A stretch of DNA of 64,000 nucleotides, from the NCBI RefSeq assembly GCF_000189635.1, contig NW_002476355.1:62001-126000 (forward strand), read 5' to 3'. How positions within the stretch are numbered: position 1 is the first letter of the stretch; every line of letters begins with the position of its first letter. Shown piece by piece: positions 41,689 through 54,734 of the stretch. The DNA comes from Tetrahymena thermophila SB210 (lineage: Eukaryota > Ciliophora > Oligohymenophorea > Hymenostomatida > Tetrahymenidae). The notes beneath the pieces were generated by a model. The model worked only from the letters and a program-made list of their open reading frames with translations. It had not been told where the DNA came from and did not search any database. A program made the position numbers and the translations under genes.

Positions 41689-44600
41689 TCATTAATTGTC
41701 TTCTTCTAAATAAAGACTTTGTGCAAAGATTATATCTCTTCTCATTTTTTCTTAGCAGCTTTCTATTTTAAGCGATAGAGAGTTATTACCAATGTATTAA
41801 GCACTATTTTTAATGTTCTTCATCAAATTATCAAGTCTCAACATGCTTCTAATAATAGTTCCTTCTTGGACATCTGTTAATAAAGTAACATGGAGAAAAT
41901 CTTTTCCTTGAATCCATTCATAAGCTACTTTCATTAATTCTGGACTAAAAATTTCAGATAAGGCCTCTTCAATTTTACCAACAATTATTATCTGAGTTTA
42001 TAAGTATAAGTTTTAAGAGAAGATTAATTAATTCATAATCAATTAAACTCATATATAAATTTATATTTTTTGAAATTAAAATAATTTAATTACCTCATTA
42101 TCAATTTCTAGTTAAATTACTTAAAGGAGAATTTCCTTAGTTTTGGTATAGGCATCAAAGAAATTAATTGAGTACTAAAATCCATGATTTTCATAATCTT
42201 TAGAGGGATCATAATCCGATTCATTTTCTTTTTTCTTGCATTGAGTAACGAATCCTATTAAAATAGCAGCTATCTCTGCTTCATCAAGTTCATCAAAAAT
42301 TCCTTAAACTATAAGTTCAGAAACATAAATATTTTCAATTTCTTTAGCAAGCCTTGCCTTTATCTAAGGAAGATTGTCTTCATCAATATAATTTAATTAC
42401 TTCAAAAGATTTAATCTCCTATTATTTTAAATTAGTATTTCAATTAATTGAAGAAATTTATTTTTTTATAAAATACGCTTAAAAGTTTTTATGTTAAGCT
42501 AAATCATCTTCATCTAAAACCTTAATTAAATTATCAAACTCTGTCTAAAGTTCATTTTTTTGAGATATTAACTTAAAGTGTTCGATTTTTTTATTGCAAG
42601 TGAAGCATAACGATCTTTCATATCCATCTTGAATAGATTCATATATTGCTTTATCATTTTAATTTGATTCAGTTTCGACTTATTTGTAATCCTTTAAGAA
42701 TTCTTGTTTATTCTTTATCTTTTTGTTTTAAAATAGTTAAAAAAAATATTATTTTGATGAACAAAAGCTATTATTTTATTAATAAAATGTTATTATTCTT
42801 TTACATATTTTAGGTCTTTGCCATTTCTAATCATTCTGTAGTCTTAATAAGTATTTTTCATCTTGTAAATCAAATTATTTGCACAATTTGTTAAATAATC
42901 TTTATTCCTTAAACCAGTCTTTTTAGCATCGAAACCAACATCAAATATCTTAGAAATCATTCTAGCTGGTAATTCAATTAGTTCATAAATATAATCTTTT
43001 TTTTGAACTTAAATGTGATAAGGTTTGTAATTATTTTCTGTGAAAAAGCATGATCTTCCAAGCTTTTCAAAGTTAGGCTATACAATTTTGTCTTAAATTT
43101 CGTAGGCAAACATCACAACAAAATAATTTTCATATTTTTCCTTCTTAATAAATTCGACTATTAAACCTAAATAATCATTATAGTCTTCATCAATAAATTG
43201 GCAATAGCTTGGAATTGCAAACTCCTCTTAGAGATATTTTGTTTCGGTAGACCAATATGCTTTGTTTGCCTATTGCATTTACTAAGTGATTTAGTAAAAA
43301 TCTTCTATTGGAAGAGTAGGCATTGTTAAAGGTTTTATTGGGCATACTATTTACTAAATATCCTTTAATTTTTTCTAAACCTCATGAGTTCTCTTCAAAT
43401 TAAAAGGCAATTAAGAATATTTATCATTTTCACTATAACTTTTTTTCATCATCTCTGTTACATCAAGTTCTCTTGAAGAAAGTAGCTTCATAATTAGCTC
43501 ATAAGTTATTTTAAACTTAGAAGATAGCATTTCTCCCTATTTAAATATAAAAAAATAACATAAAAAAAGGATTTTTTTTCAAAACTATCTATTCCACCTT
43601 GTGATCAAGTATTTTGGTTAGTTCCATTTTACTTGGAAGTCTTTTTGGCTCAGTCACTAAAATAATAACATTTCCTTTCAAATCTAAACCTCTACGACCA
43701 GCTCTGCCACTCATTTAAGTGTACTCAGAGGAGTTTAAAATTCTCAATTGAGAACTATCAAATTTTTTCACACTATAGAAAATTACTATCATATTTAAAA
43801 AATGATATATTTAATTAATTTTATAAAAAAAATTCTTACCTGTCTTGGTAGGCATATTGATACCCATAGCAAAAGTTTCAGTAGCAAACAAAACTTTGAT
43901 AAGACCTTTAGAAAACAGAATTTCTACTACTTCTTTTATAAAAGGAATGACATCACTATGATGCACAGCAATACCTCTCATCATTAAATCTTTCAAAGTT
44001 CTAATTTAATGAACTTCTAAATCTCTAGGTTTTAGTTTGTGTGAAGCTTTATTAAAGAATTCTTCAATTTATTTCTATTATTTATTAAAAAATTATTATT
44101 TAAAAAATTTATTTTAATATTTAGTTTAATTGATGAAAATATTCAAAAAAATCTTATCAAATAATTTTCATTTTTATAAATGATATTAGAAAAAATATTT
44201 ATCAATAAATTAAATTAAAAAAAGCTTATTAGTAGGAATAAATTTAAGGTTGAGAAAGCCTAAAAAATTAACTATAAAATGGAAATTTGTGAGATTATTG
44301 AGTTATTTCATGAACCGAATATATTGAATTAAAAATAATTTCTTTTTGATTTTTTATTATTTTTTAAAAATGAATAAATAAATAAACATTTCTTGATTTA
44401 TTTTTGATTAAAATGCTCAAAAAGCATTTTTTGTGTCTATTAAAAAAATTAGGAAATGAAAGATAATTACTGATTCTTCATGACTTATCAAGTTGAGATT
44501 TCCTAAACTTTCTGAGAGCTACTTAATAATATTTTTACTGAAAGCAAATACCACACAAGGTAAAAGCTCGTTCTTTTGGCAATATTTTAATACATTTTTG

Positions 44601-47300
44601 ACTTATTAAGCCTCTGTAAGTGGTCCGTTGCCACCACTTTTATTTGTCTTATTACTTTATTTAATAAATTTTTCTTAGATGAACTTTTATTTTGCTTTGG
44701 CATTTTAGGAAAGATTTGTATTTTTATAAATTTCTTTATCTTTTTTCTCTTGTTTTAATTTATCTTTGGCATTAACAATGTTTTTCTTATTGCTTTCTTG
44801 TTCTTTAATATACTTATTTATCTTTTAATAGTTTTCTTGGTTAAAACCTTCATTAGCTGATTTAATAATAAATATCTTTCCATCATAATAAATAGAATGC
44901 TCCAAAGGAACAGGTCTGTGCAAAGTTTTTTGAACATAAATTTTTCTTTGCTTTGTTCTTCCAACCCAATTAGCAAAATCCATATGGTTAGGTACTGTTG
45001 CACTCAACATAACTAATCCGATGTATTCAGGTAGTAAAATGATTGTTTCTTCCCAGACAACACCTCTATCTTAATTATTTACGTAATGCACTTCATCAAA
45101 AATAACCCTATTTTTAATAATTTAATTACATCCTTAAAAAGAGAGAAAATTTATTAAAATTTAAATGAAAATCAAAGAAATTTTATCAAATTAAATAATA
45201 AATCATTTTTTATTTACCATGCGATATCTCTAACTATGTCATGTCCCTTATAAAGCATGTTACGAAGAACTTCTGTAGTAACAATTAGACAGCTTGCAGT
45301 AGGATTTAAAGAGACGTCACCAGTTATAATACCAACATCATCTCCAAATTTTTCTTTGAAGTCTCTATACTTTTGATTTGACAAAGCTTTAATAGGTGAA
45401 GTATAGATGGCTTTTCTTTTGAGCTTTTTTGCAAGGGCTATGGAATATTCGGCAACAACTGTTTTACCTGCAGAAGTGTGAGCACAAACAAAGACATTTT
45501 GACCTTCTTCTAATCTCAAAATAGACCTTTTTTAGAAATTATCCAATTCGAATGGGTACTGAATAGCCATTCTTTCTTTAGGTAATTTATCTTAGAATAT
45601 AGAGACATCTTAATTGTCTTCTACAGCCCATTGATTCTTTTAAAAGAGCGCTTCTACTTGTTCAGTTTCCTTCAATCTATTTTTTTAATATAATTTCTTT
45701 TAATCTTATTAATTTTTAACAATACTTACTTTGCTTCTTTAAAGAACTTCTATGGATTTGTGCTTGATAAGAGAGAATATTAATCTTCTTCATTGTTTTA
45801 AGGTTCATTGACAAGTTCATCAATTTATAGTCTCTGACTAGCTTATTCGATAATTTCATTAACTTCCTTTCCTTTAAAGACAAGACTGATTTTATTTTTT
45901 TTCTCAACTTCACTTTCATAGTAACTTTTGATTTCTTTCTATGCCTTGTCAAAATCAAATAAATCTTCTTCTTGCACCTTCTAAATATTTAGCTAATCTT
46001 ATACTTTGTTAAATATTTTAACTCTCTATTCACCAATTATTTTGTTTGCCTCTGACTCCATTAAATTTTCATTTTTGCCTTTGTCTGATCTAGAATTTTT
46101 TTTAGTTTCAGTGGTTTTTTCATTTTATTTGCAAAATTCATCAATATTCTTTGCAAGATCTAGGAAATCCTACTCTATTTATTCTTTGTTGCTATATGGT
46201 AGGTATTTTTTAGTTTTGTAACTTAAATCTTCGTCTTCAACGTTCGATGATTTATCGCCAATCTAAAATATTTTTCCTGTATATCCCTCTGAAGAAAAGT
46301 TTTTAAAGTTGACATTTATCATCTCATTATTAAAATCAACCAGTTCGTTTGTCAATTCATTGAACTAAAATCCAACAGAAAAAGGATTCTTGGAGTTAAT
46401 ATTAAACTCATCAATACTCTTAGAAGTAAACTAATTTTCTAACTCTTTATTTAAATTTTTATTATCAAATCCATCAATAAGCACTTCGTAATCTAGTTAG
46501 TTAATTTCTTCTTCAATGATAAATTTTAATTCTTTTTACTAAATTATTAATAAAAGCATGTTTAATAAATAATATATCTATCTTCATAATGTTACTCTAA
46601 GTGTTTGGAGGTTGCTAAAAAATGTATCATTATGAATAGGATTATAATGGGAATTGTTAAAAATAATCTTCTTATTTGATTTCTACTCTAAATTTACTAT
46701 AAATCCTTATCCCAAACCTTTATCTTCAACATTAAATTATATTATTCCTTTCTAAATACCCAAAATGCTCTTAGAATGAACTTATTCAAGTTTATTTGCA
46801 GTATTTAATGAAATGATCTTTTCAAATTCTTCAACAAGCTATTAATCGCACTCAGTCATTTCTTAATAAATTGTCAATTAAGTAATATTTATTCTAAAAA
46901 AGTGGAATATTTATTAATTAAATAAAATTTGTTATCTTCTAATTGATTTATTCTCAAAAGAGTTTGTATCTTATTTAAGTAAATAAAAAGTTCATTTCAA
47001 TCAAACTATTTTTTATCAGAAAAACGCATCTATTAAAATTATCTTTAAAAGTATTAGTTTTTTTATTTTAATGCTTCATATAGCATCTATTAGATACTAT
47101 AATCACTCAAATATTATCATTATAACATTATATATTAATTATGAGTTTATTCTACTTCAAATTAAATTAATTAGTAAAGTATGATAAAAAATATTTTATT
47201 TAAATTTCATAAATTAGAATTAAAAAGATTAAACTAAATAATACTGTTAAATTATTTTATTAAAAACAAATTAAAAAAGTATAAAATTTAAAACTTTTAA
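41585..47300. repeat. Tandem duplication unit 1 (helicase region)
   Basis: Left copy of a direct duplication. Similarity to unit 2 (47781-53446) starts in the 3' flank at AGAACTTATAATTTTT, covers the whole helicase gene including introns, and fades in the 5' flank near AAAATTTAAAACTTTTA. Coding parts are nearly identical; introns and flanks show many indels, so the event is not fresh. Edges are good to a few tens of bases. Confidence 0.85.
41689..46859 (-). CDS. SKI2: SKI2-type DExH RNA helicase, copy 1
   Basis: Predicted cytoplasmic Ski-complex helicase that feeds mRNA to the exosome for 3'-5' decay. About 1,400 residues (yeast and human Ski2 are about 1,250-1,290), starting at ATG 46859 ([16 protein letters not shown]). 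In order: acidic N-terminal arm; [12 protein letters not shown]; motif I AHTSAGKT (near 45470); [23 protein letters not shown]; motif [19 protein letters not shown]; motif [23 protein letters not shown]; a charged insertion; [32 protein letters not shown]; motif [12 protein letters not shown] (near 43700); C-terminal DSHCT domain ([19 protein letters not shown]...[17 protein letters not shown]). DEVH and the ANWVGRTKQ context point to Ski2 rather than Mtr4. About nine introns. Odd feature: the final glycine of the conserved HHSG motif is Asp here, while the neighbouring copy keeps Gly. The N-terminal region holds a segment missing from copy 2. Transcribed away from the membrane-protein pair. 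Confidence 0.93.
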
Positions 47301-47899
47301 CTGTCTTATAGTAGGGGGGATCATATTATATGGGGGGGGGGGATCTTAATATAGAGAGTATACAGTAATTATATAAAAAAAATAGAAAATGAAATAGAAA
47401 AAATTTTTATTTTCAGTATCGAATTTTATTTTATTCCGATCCAGTGGATCATGCCAAAACACCTCTAATTATTATTTCAAAAACTAAAAATAGTATATGT
47501 TTAAAATATTCAAGAATTTTTTTTAAAAATTGAAAATAATACAGTTTAAAATATGTGTTAATGATAATTTTTCGGTTTTCCACATCTAAATTATTTTTAT
47601 CATCTAACTAAAATTACCATATGCCACATTAATTTATAAAAATTAAATTCTCATTAACTTTCTCTAACTTTATTTTCATATTTTAAAAAATAAAAGTACT
47701 TTAAAAGGGTTATTGAGAGAAATACACTTATAAAATAAAAAAATATTTATTATATTAAATCAATTTAAATATTAAAAGTAAGAACTTATAATTTTTACTG
47801 CAATAAAATATTATTCTTGTTATGCATACAGTAATAAAATATTTTTAATTTTAAAAATAATAAAATATTACTAATTAAATTTATTTCAAATAATATTAT
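46860..47899. other. Spacer between the two helicase copies
   Basis: About 1 kb. The left 440 bp is the duplicated 5' flank of copy 1 and the right 120 bp is the duplicated 3' flank of copy 2. The middle, about 47301-47780, is unique to the junction and contains two G runs and a GATC-rich patch (GATCCAGTGGATCATGCC at about 47439). No gene is seen. Confidence 0.7.
47314..47342 (+). repeat. Paired G runs (G6 and G11) in the duplication junction
   Basis: GTA followed by six G at 47314-47319, then ATCATATTATAT, then eleven G at 47332-47342, each run followed by ATC. Such runs stand out sharply in this AT-rich DNA. They lie just outside the right edge of duplication unit 1. Ciliate telomeres are G-rich but built from GGGGTT-type repeats, which these are not. 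Confidence 0.9.
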
Positions 47900-50800
47900 T
47901 CATTAATTGTCTTCTTCTAAATAAAGACTTTGGGCAAAGATAATATCTCTTCTCATTTTTTCTTGGCAGCTTTCGATTTTAAGAGATAGAGAGTTATTAC
48001 CAATGTACTAAGCACTATTTTTAATGTTCTTCAATAAATTATCAAGTCTCAACATGCTTAAAATAATACTTCCTTCTTCAACATCTGTTAACAAAGAAAC
48101 TTGGAGAAAATCTTTACCTCGAACCCATTCATAAGCTACTTTCATTAATTATGGACTAAAAATTTCAGATAAGGCCTCTTCAATTTTACCAACAATTATT
48201 ATCTAAGTTTATAAGTATAAGAATTTTAGTTTAGAATTTATTCATGATTAGTTAAACTCATAAATAAATTTATATTTTTTGAAATTAAAATAATCTAATT
48301 ACCTCATTATCAATTTCTAGTTAAATTATTTTATTGAGAATTTCCTTAGTTTTGGTATAGGCATCAAAGAAATTAAGTGAGTACTAAAATCCATGATTTT
48401 CATAATCTTCAGAGGGATCATAATCTGATTCATTATATTTTTTATTGTATTGAGTAACGAATCCTATTAAAATAGCAACTACCTCTGCTTCATCAAGTTC
48501 ATCAAAAATTCCTTAAACTATGAGTTCAGATACATAAATATTATCAATTTCTTTAGCAAACCTTGTCTTTAGCTAAGGAAGATCATCTTCATCAAAATAA
48601 TTTAATTATTTCAAAAGATTTAGCCTCCTATAATTTTAAATTAATATTTCAATAGAAGAAATTTATTTTTTTTATAAAATACGCTTAAAAGTTTTTATGT
48701 TAAGCTAAATCATCTTCATCTAAAACCTTAATTAAATTATCAAATTCTATCTAAAGTTCATTTTTTTGAGATATTAACTTAAAGTGTTCGATTTTTTTAT
48801 TGCAAGTGAAACATAATGATCTTTCATATCCATCTTGAAAAGATTCATATATTGCTTTATCATTTTAATTTGATTCAGTTTCGACTTATTTGTAATCCTT
48901 TAAGAATTCTTGTTTATTCTTTATCTTTTTGTTTTTATAAATAGTTAAAAAATATTATTTTTTATTTTGAAAATTTTAAATTAAAAATTTATTTTAAATA
49001 ATTTTTTATTTTTAAAATTCTTTTGATGAAAAAAAGCTATCATTTCATTAATAAAATGTTATTATCCTTTTACATATTTTAGGTCTTTGCCATTTCTAAT
49101 CATTCTGTAGTCTTAATAAGTATTTTTCATCTTGTAAATCAAATTAATTACACAATTTTTTAAATAATCTTTATTCCTTAAACCAGTCTTTTTAGCATCG
49201 AAACCAACATCAAATATCTTAGAAATCATTCTAGCTGGTAATTCAATTAGTTCATAAATATAATCTTTTTTTTGAACTTACATTTGATAAGGTTTGTAAT
49301 CATTTTCTGTAAAAAAGCATGATCTTCCAAGCTTTTCAAAGTTAGGCTATACAATTTTGTCTTAAAATTCGTAGGCAAACATCACAACAAAATAATTTTC
49401 ATATTTTTCCTTCTTAATAAATTCGACTATTAAACCTAAATAATCATTATAGTCTTCATCAATAAATTGGCAATAGCTTGGAATTGCAAACTCCTCTTAG
49501 AGATATTTTGTTTCGGTAGACCAATATGCTTTGTTTGCCTATTGCATTTACTAAGTGATTTAGTAAAAATCTTCTATTGGAAGAGTAGGCATTGTTAAAG
49601 GTTTTATTGGGCATACTATTTGCTAAATATCCTTTAATCCTTTCTAAATCTCTTGAATTCTCTTCAAATTTAAAGGCAATTAAGAATATTTATCATTTTC
49701 ACTATAACTTTTTTTCATCATCTCTGTTACATCAAGTTCTCTTGAAGAAAGTAGCTTCATAATTAGCTCATAAGTTATTTTAAACTTAGAAGATAGCATT
49801 TCTCCCTATTTATTTATATATAAAAAAATAACATAAAAAAAGGATTTTTTTTCAAAACTATCTATTCCACCTTGTGATCAAGTATTTAGGTTAGTTCCAT
49901 TTTACTTGGAAGTCTTTTTGGCTCAGTCACTAAAATAATAACATTTCCTTTCAAATCTAAACCTCTACGACCAGCTCTGCCACTCATTTAAGTGTACTCA
50001 GAAGAGTTTAAAATTCTATATTGAGAACTATCAAATTTTTTCAAACTATAGAAAATGACTATCATATTTTAAAAATGATATATTTAATTTTTTTAAAATA
50101 ATTCTTACCTGTCTTAGTGGGCATATTGATACCTATAGCAAAAGTTTCAGTAGCAAACAAAACTTTGATAAGACCTTTAGAAAACAGAATTTCTACTATT
50201 TCTTTTATAAAAGGAATGACACCGCTATGATGGACAGCAATACCTCTCATCATCAAATCTTTCAAAGTTCTAATTTAATGAACTTCTAAATCTTTAGATT
50301 TCAGTTTTTATGAAGCTTTGTTAAAGAATTCTTCAATTTATTTCTATTATTTATTAAAATTATTATTTACTTCATTAAAAGATTTAATTAAATATTTCCT
50401 TTAACTGTTAAAAATTCAAAAAGATCTTTAAATTAATTAGTTTAAATATTTTAAATTCTAAAATAATTTTCATTTATTTTAATAATATTAATATAAGAAG
50501 TAATATTTTTAAATAAATATTTAATGCAAAAAGCAAAATTGTAAGAATAAATTTAAGCTTTCTTAAAAAAGGTTTAGAAAATCTAAAAAATTAAAATAAA
50601 AACTGAAATTTAAATTTGGGAATTTATGATAATATTGATTTATTTTTGATTAAAATGCTCATAAAGTGTCTTTTAGGTCAAACAAAAAATATTAAAAATA
50701 AAATTGAAGAAAATGTAATATAATTACTGATTCTTCATGGCTAATCAAGTTGAGATTTCCTAAACTTTCTGAGAGCTACTTAATAATATTTTTACTGAAA

Positions 50801-53446
50801 GCAAATACCACACAAGGTAAAAGCTCGTTCTTTTGGCAATATTTTAATACATTTTTGACTTATTGAGCCTCTGTAAGTGGTCCGTTTCCACCACTTAAAT
50901 TTGTCTTTTTACTTTATTTAATAAATATTTCTTAGATGAACTTTTATTTTGCTTTGGCATTTTATGAAAGATTTGTATTTTTATAAATTTCTTTATCTTT
51001 TTTCTCTTGTTTTAATTTATCTTTGGCATTAACAATCTTTTTCTTATTGCTTTCTTGTTCTTTAATATACTTATTTATCTTTTCATAGTTTTCTTGGTTA
51101 AAACCTTCATTATCTGATTTAATAATAAATATCTTTCCATCATAATAAATAGAATGCTCCAAAGGAACTGGTCTGTGCAAAGTTTTTTCAACATAAATTT
51201 TTCTTTGCTTTGTTTTTCCAACCCAATTAGCAAAATCCATATAGTTATGTACTGTTGCACTTAACATAACTAATCCGATGTATTCCGGTAGTAAAATGAT
51301 TGTTTCTTCCCAGACACCACCTCTATCTTAATTATTTACGTAATGCACTTCATCAAAAATAACCCTATTTCAAATAATTTAAATGCATCCTTTAAAAGAG
51401 ATTTAAAAGAGAGAAATTTTCAACAAAAATATTAAAATTTATATCAAAATCAAAGAAATTTGGTCAAATGAATTAATAATCAATTTTTTTATTAATTACC
51501 ATGCAACATCTCTAACTATGTCATGCCCCTTATAAAGCATGTTACGAAGAACTTCAGTAGTAACAATTAGATAGCTTGCAGTAGGATTTAAAGAGACGTC
51601 ACCAGTTATAATACCAACATCATCTCCAAATTTTTTTTTGAAGTCTCTATACTTTTGATTTGACAAAGCTTTAATAGGTGAAGTGTATATGGCTTTTCTT
51701 TTGTGTTTTTTTGCAAGGGCAATAGAATATTCTGCAACAACTGTTTTACCTGCAGAAGTGTGAGCACAAACAAAGACATTTTGACCTTCTTCTAATCTCA
51801 AAATAGACCTTTTTTAAAAACTATCCAACTCGAAAGGGTACTGAATAGCCATTCTTTCTTTAGGCAATTTATCGTGGAATTAAGATACATCTTAATTATC
51901 TTCTTCTGCCCATTGATATTAGTCTATGCTTTATAAGAGAGAATTTTATGCTTTTTTATTGTCTTAAGATTCATTAGTAAATTGATCAACTTTTAGTTTA
52001 TGACTAGCTTAGTTAATAATTTCATTAATTTCCTTACTTTTATAGACAAGACTGATTTTTTTTTTTTTTTCAACTTCACTTTCATATTAACTTTTGATTT
52101 CTTTCTATGCCTTCTCAAAATCAAATAAACCTGCTTCTTGTACCTTCAAAATATTTAATTATTTATATACTTTATTAAACATTTTAACTTTCTATTCGCC
52201 ACTTATTTTGATTGCCTCTAACTCCTTTAAATTCTATTTGTCTGATAAAATAATATGTTTATCATTTTATTTGCAAAATTCATCAATATTATTTGCAAGA
52301 TCTAGGAAATCCTACTCTATTTAAACTTTATTGCTGTATGGCAAATATTTTTTAGTCTTGTAATTAATATCTTCGTCTTCAACTTTAGATGATTTATCGC
52401 TGATCTAAAATATCTTTCCTGTAAATCCCTCTGATGAAAAGTTTTTAAAGTTAACATTTATCATTTCATAATTAAAATCAATCAGTTCGTTTGTTAATTC
52501 ATTGAACTAAAATCCAACAGAAAAAGGATTCTTGGAGCTAATATTGAATTCATCAACACTCTTAAAAGTAAACTAATTTTCTAACTCTTTATTTAAATTT
52601 TTATTATCAAATCCATCAATAAGCGCTTCATAATCTAGTTAGTTAATTTCTTCTTCAATAGTAAATTTTAATTCTTTTTACTAAATTATTAACAAAAAAA
52701 TGTAAAGTAAATAAAATATCTTCATAATCTTACCCTAAGTGTTTTGAGGTTGCTAAAAATTGTATCATTATGAATAGGATAATGATAATTGTTAAAAATA
52801 ACCTTCTTATTAGATTTCTACTCTAAATTTACTCTAAATTCTTATCCTAAACCTTTATCTTCTACATCAAATTATAAAATTCCTTACTAAATACCTAAAA
52901 TGTTGCTAGAATGAACTTATTTAAGCTTATTTGCAGTATTCAATGTAATGATCTATTCAAATTTTTCAATTAGCTACTAATCGCATTCAATCATTTCTTT
53001 ATAAATTGTCAACTAAATAATATTTATTCTAAAAAAGTTGGATACTTATTAATTGAATAAAATTTGCAATATTCTAATTAATTTATTTTAAAGAGAGTTC
53101 GTATCTTTTTTAAGTAGATAAAAAGTTCATATCAATTAAAATATTTTTAATCAGAAAAAAGCATCTAATAAATAAATAAATCTTAAATTGTATTGATTTT
53201 ATCATTTTTAATTTTGGAATAACATCTATTAGATATTAAAATCACTCTCATACTCTCTTTATTACTTTATCTTTAATTTTCTATTAATTATGAATTTATT
53301 CTACTTTATATTAAATTACTTAGTAAAATATCATAAAAAAGATTTCTATTTATTTAAATTCCATTAATTAAATTCAAAGATTAAAATAAATAATAATTTT
53401 TAATTATTTTATTATTAAAAAATTTTAAAATTTAAAACTTTTAGCT
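47781..53446. repeat. Tandem duplication unit 2 (helicase region)
   Basis: Right copy of the direct duplication described for 41585-47300, in the same orientation. It is slightly shorter overall; one clear difference is a net loss of about 116 nt in the N-terminal coding region near 51915-51935. Other differences are small indels in introns and flanks. Confidence 0.85.
47900..52994 (-). CDS. SKI2: SKI2-type DExH RNA helicase, copy 2
   Basis: Tandem paralogue of the helicase at 41689-46859 with the same predicted role and domain order. Starts at ATG 52994 (MIECDQQLIEKFEQII), ends ...EEDNQ with TGA at 47900. All catalytic motifs are intact: [56 protein letters not shown] (canonical HHSG), [13 protein letters not shown] (Ile for the usual Met) and [10 protein letters not shown]. 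Relative to copy 1 it lacks a stretch near 51915-51935 covering the end of one exon, an intron and the start of the next: the residues TNPQKFFKEAK and [15 protein letters not shown] are gone, yet the frame continues ([20 protein letters not shown]). The gap lies in the N-terminal arm before the ATPase core, so activity may be kept while partner binding could differ. No premature TGA was seen in the exons I read. Head-to-head with the membrane-protein gene at 54735. Confidence 0.92.
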
Positions 53447-54734
53447 CAAATATTTAATTATTTGTTATTATATTAAGATAGATTTTATTTAAATTAAAAT
53501 ATTATTTTATTAAACCAAATTTAAATAGTAATTTAAAAAATTTTAATAAATTTATAATTTAAATAGAATATATTTATTTTTATTTTTAATGCAATAATAT
53601 TATAATCTATTTATAGTATATATATTATTTATTCTATCATTTCTACTTTATTAATTAAAATTTTACTAACTAAAGCTTAATGATTGTATGCATTAAAAAA
53701 ACTCTATTGTTGAAATTAATTTTAATATCTAATAATATTTTTTTTTATCTACATTATTATATTAATTTTAATAACCTATTTTAAAAATATACTCTTAATA
53801 AAGAAATAAAATAAAATAATAATTTGATTAAAATTAAATTTCTAATTTAATTATTTTCAATAAATAAAAGTTAATTAAGAAATATATGTTGTCTTTCTTT
53901 TTCTTGTTTAATTATAATATTAATATCGAAATTATCAATTAAAAAAAATAAAATGTAAATTACTAAAAAAATTAAAACTATTTTCAAAATTATTTTTTTT
54001 AGAAAATATTATTTAAGTTTTAATTAATTCTAGATAATCAATTTAATTTAAAATTCATTTTGATTTATTATATTTTTTTAAATAAATATATTCTAAAAAA
54101 ATCAAAAGTATTTAATATCAATTATAATACAATAAATATATTTTTATATTTGACTGATTTTTAAATTCTAATACAGAAATTAAGGGGTGAATAATAAATA
54201 AGATTCCGGGGAGGTGACGTTTAGGCAAGAATTGACCTCAATTAAATTTTAGAATTTGATTTTAATAAAAAATGCATCTATTTTAAATAAAATTTAATAA
54301 TTATTAATCTCATGTGAATTTATTAAAATTAACTTTTTTATGTTCTTTTATATGAAAAAAAAAGGGCTGGCTGACTGTTTTTATTAACTTTAAAAAACTA
54401 AAGCTTTGAAGTAAAACATAAATTGTATTGCATTATTACTTTTTTAGTATAAAATCAGATGCTTTTAATAATGAAAAGGAAATAAATTTTTAAATAAATG
54501 ATTTTGAATGGAATAACAGTTATTTATTAAATTTTACTTACTTATCAAGTAAAAATAGATAATGTTGTATGAAGGAAATTTTTTTTCCTGGCTGGGATTT
54601 ATTTAATAATTAAGAAAAAATACATATTTTTTATCATTAATTATTTTTTTTTGTTTAGTTAAATTATTAGCAATTTTTTAAATAACGAAAGAAAAAATAG
54701 TAAAAATTACAAACCTAAAAAATAAATTGAGAAA
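52995..54734. other. Divergent intergenic region
   Basis: About 1.7 kb between the diverging helicase copy 2 and membrane-protein gene 1. The first 450 bp belongs to the duplicated helicase unit; from 54211 (GAGGTGACG) the sequence is shared with the upstream region of the second membrane-protein gene at 60282. Around 54365 and 60448 both copies carry AAAGGGCTGGCTG, a rare GC-rich word that may be regulatory. The rest is A/T with no coding signal. Confidence 0.55.

Noticed and set aside
47314-47342. Internal telomere repeat
   Set aside because: The runs are plain G6 and G11, not GGGGTT-type units, and there is no array.
47900-52994. Helicase copy 2 as a pseudogene
   Set aside because: Its deletion keeps the frame, all helicase motifs are intact, and no early TGA was seen in the exons read.
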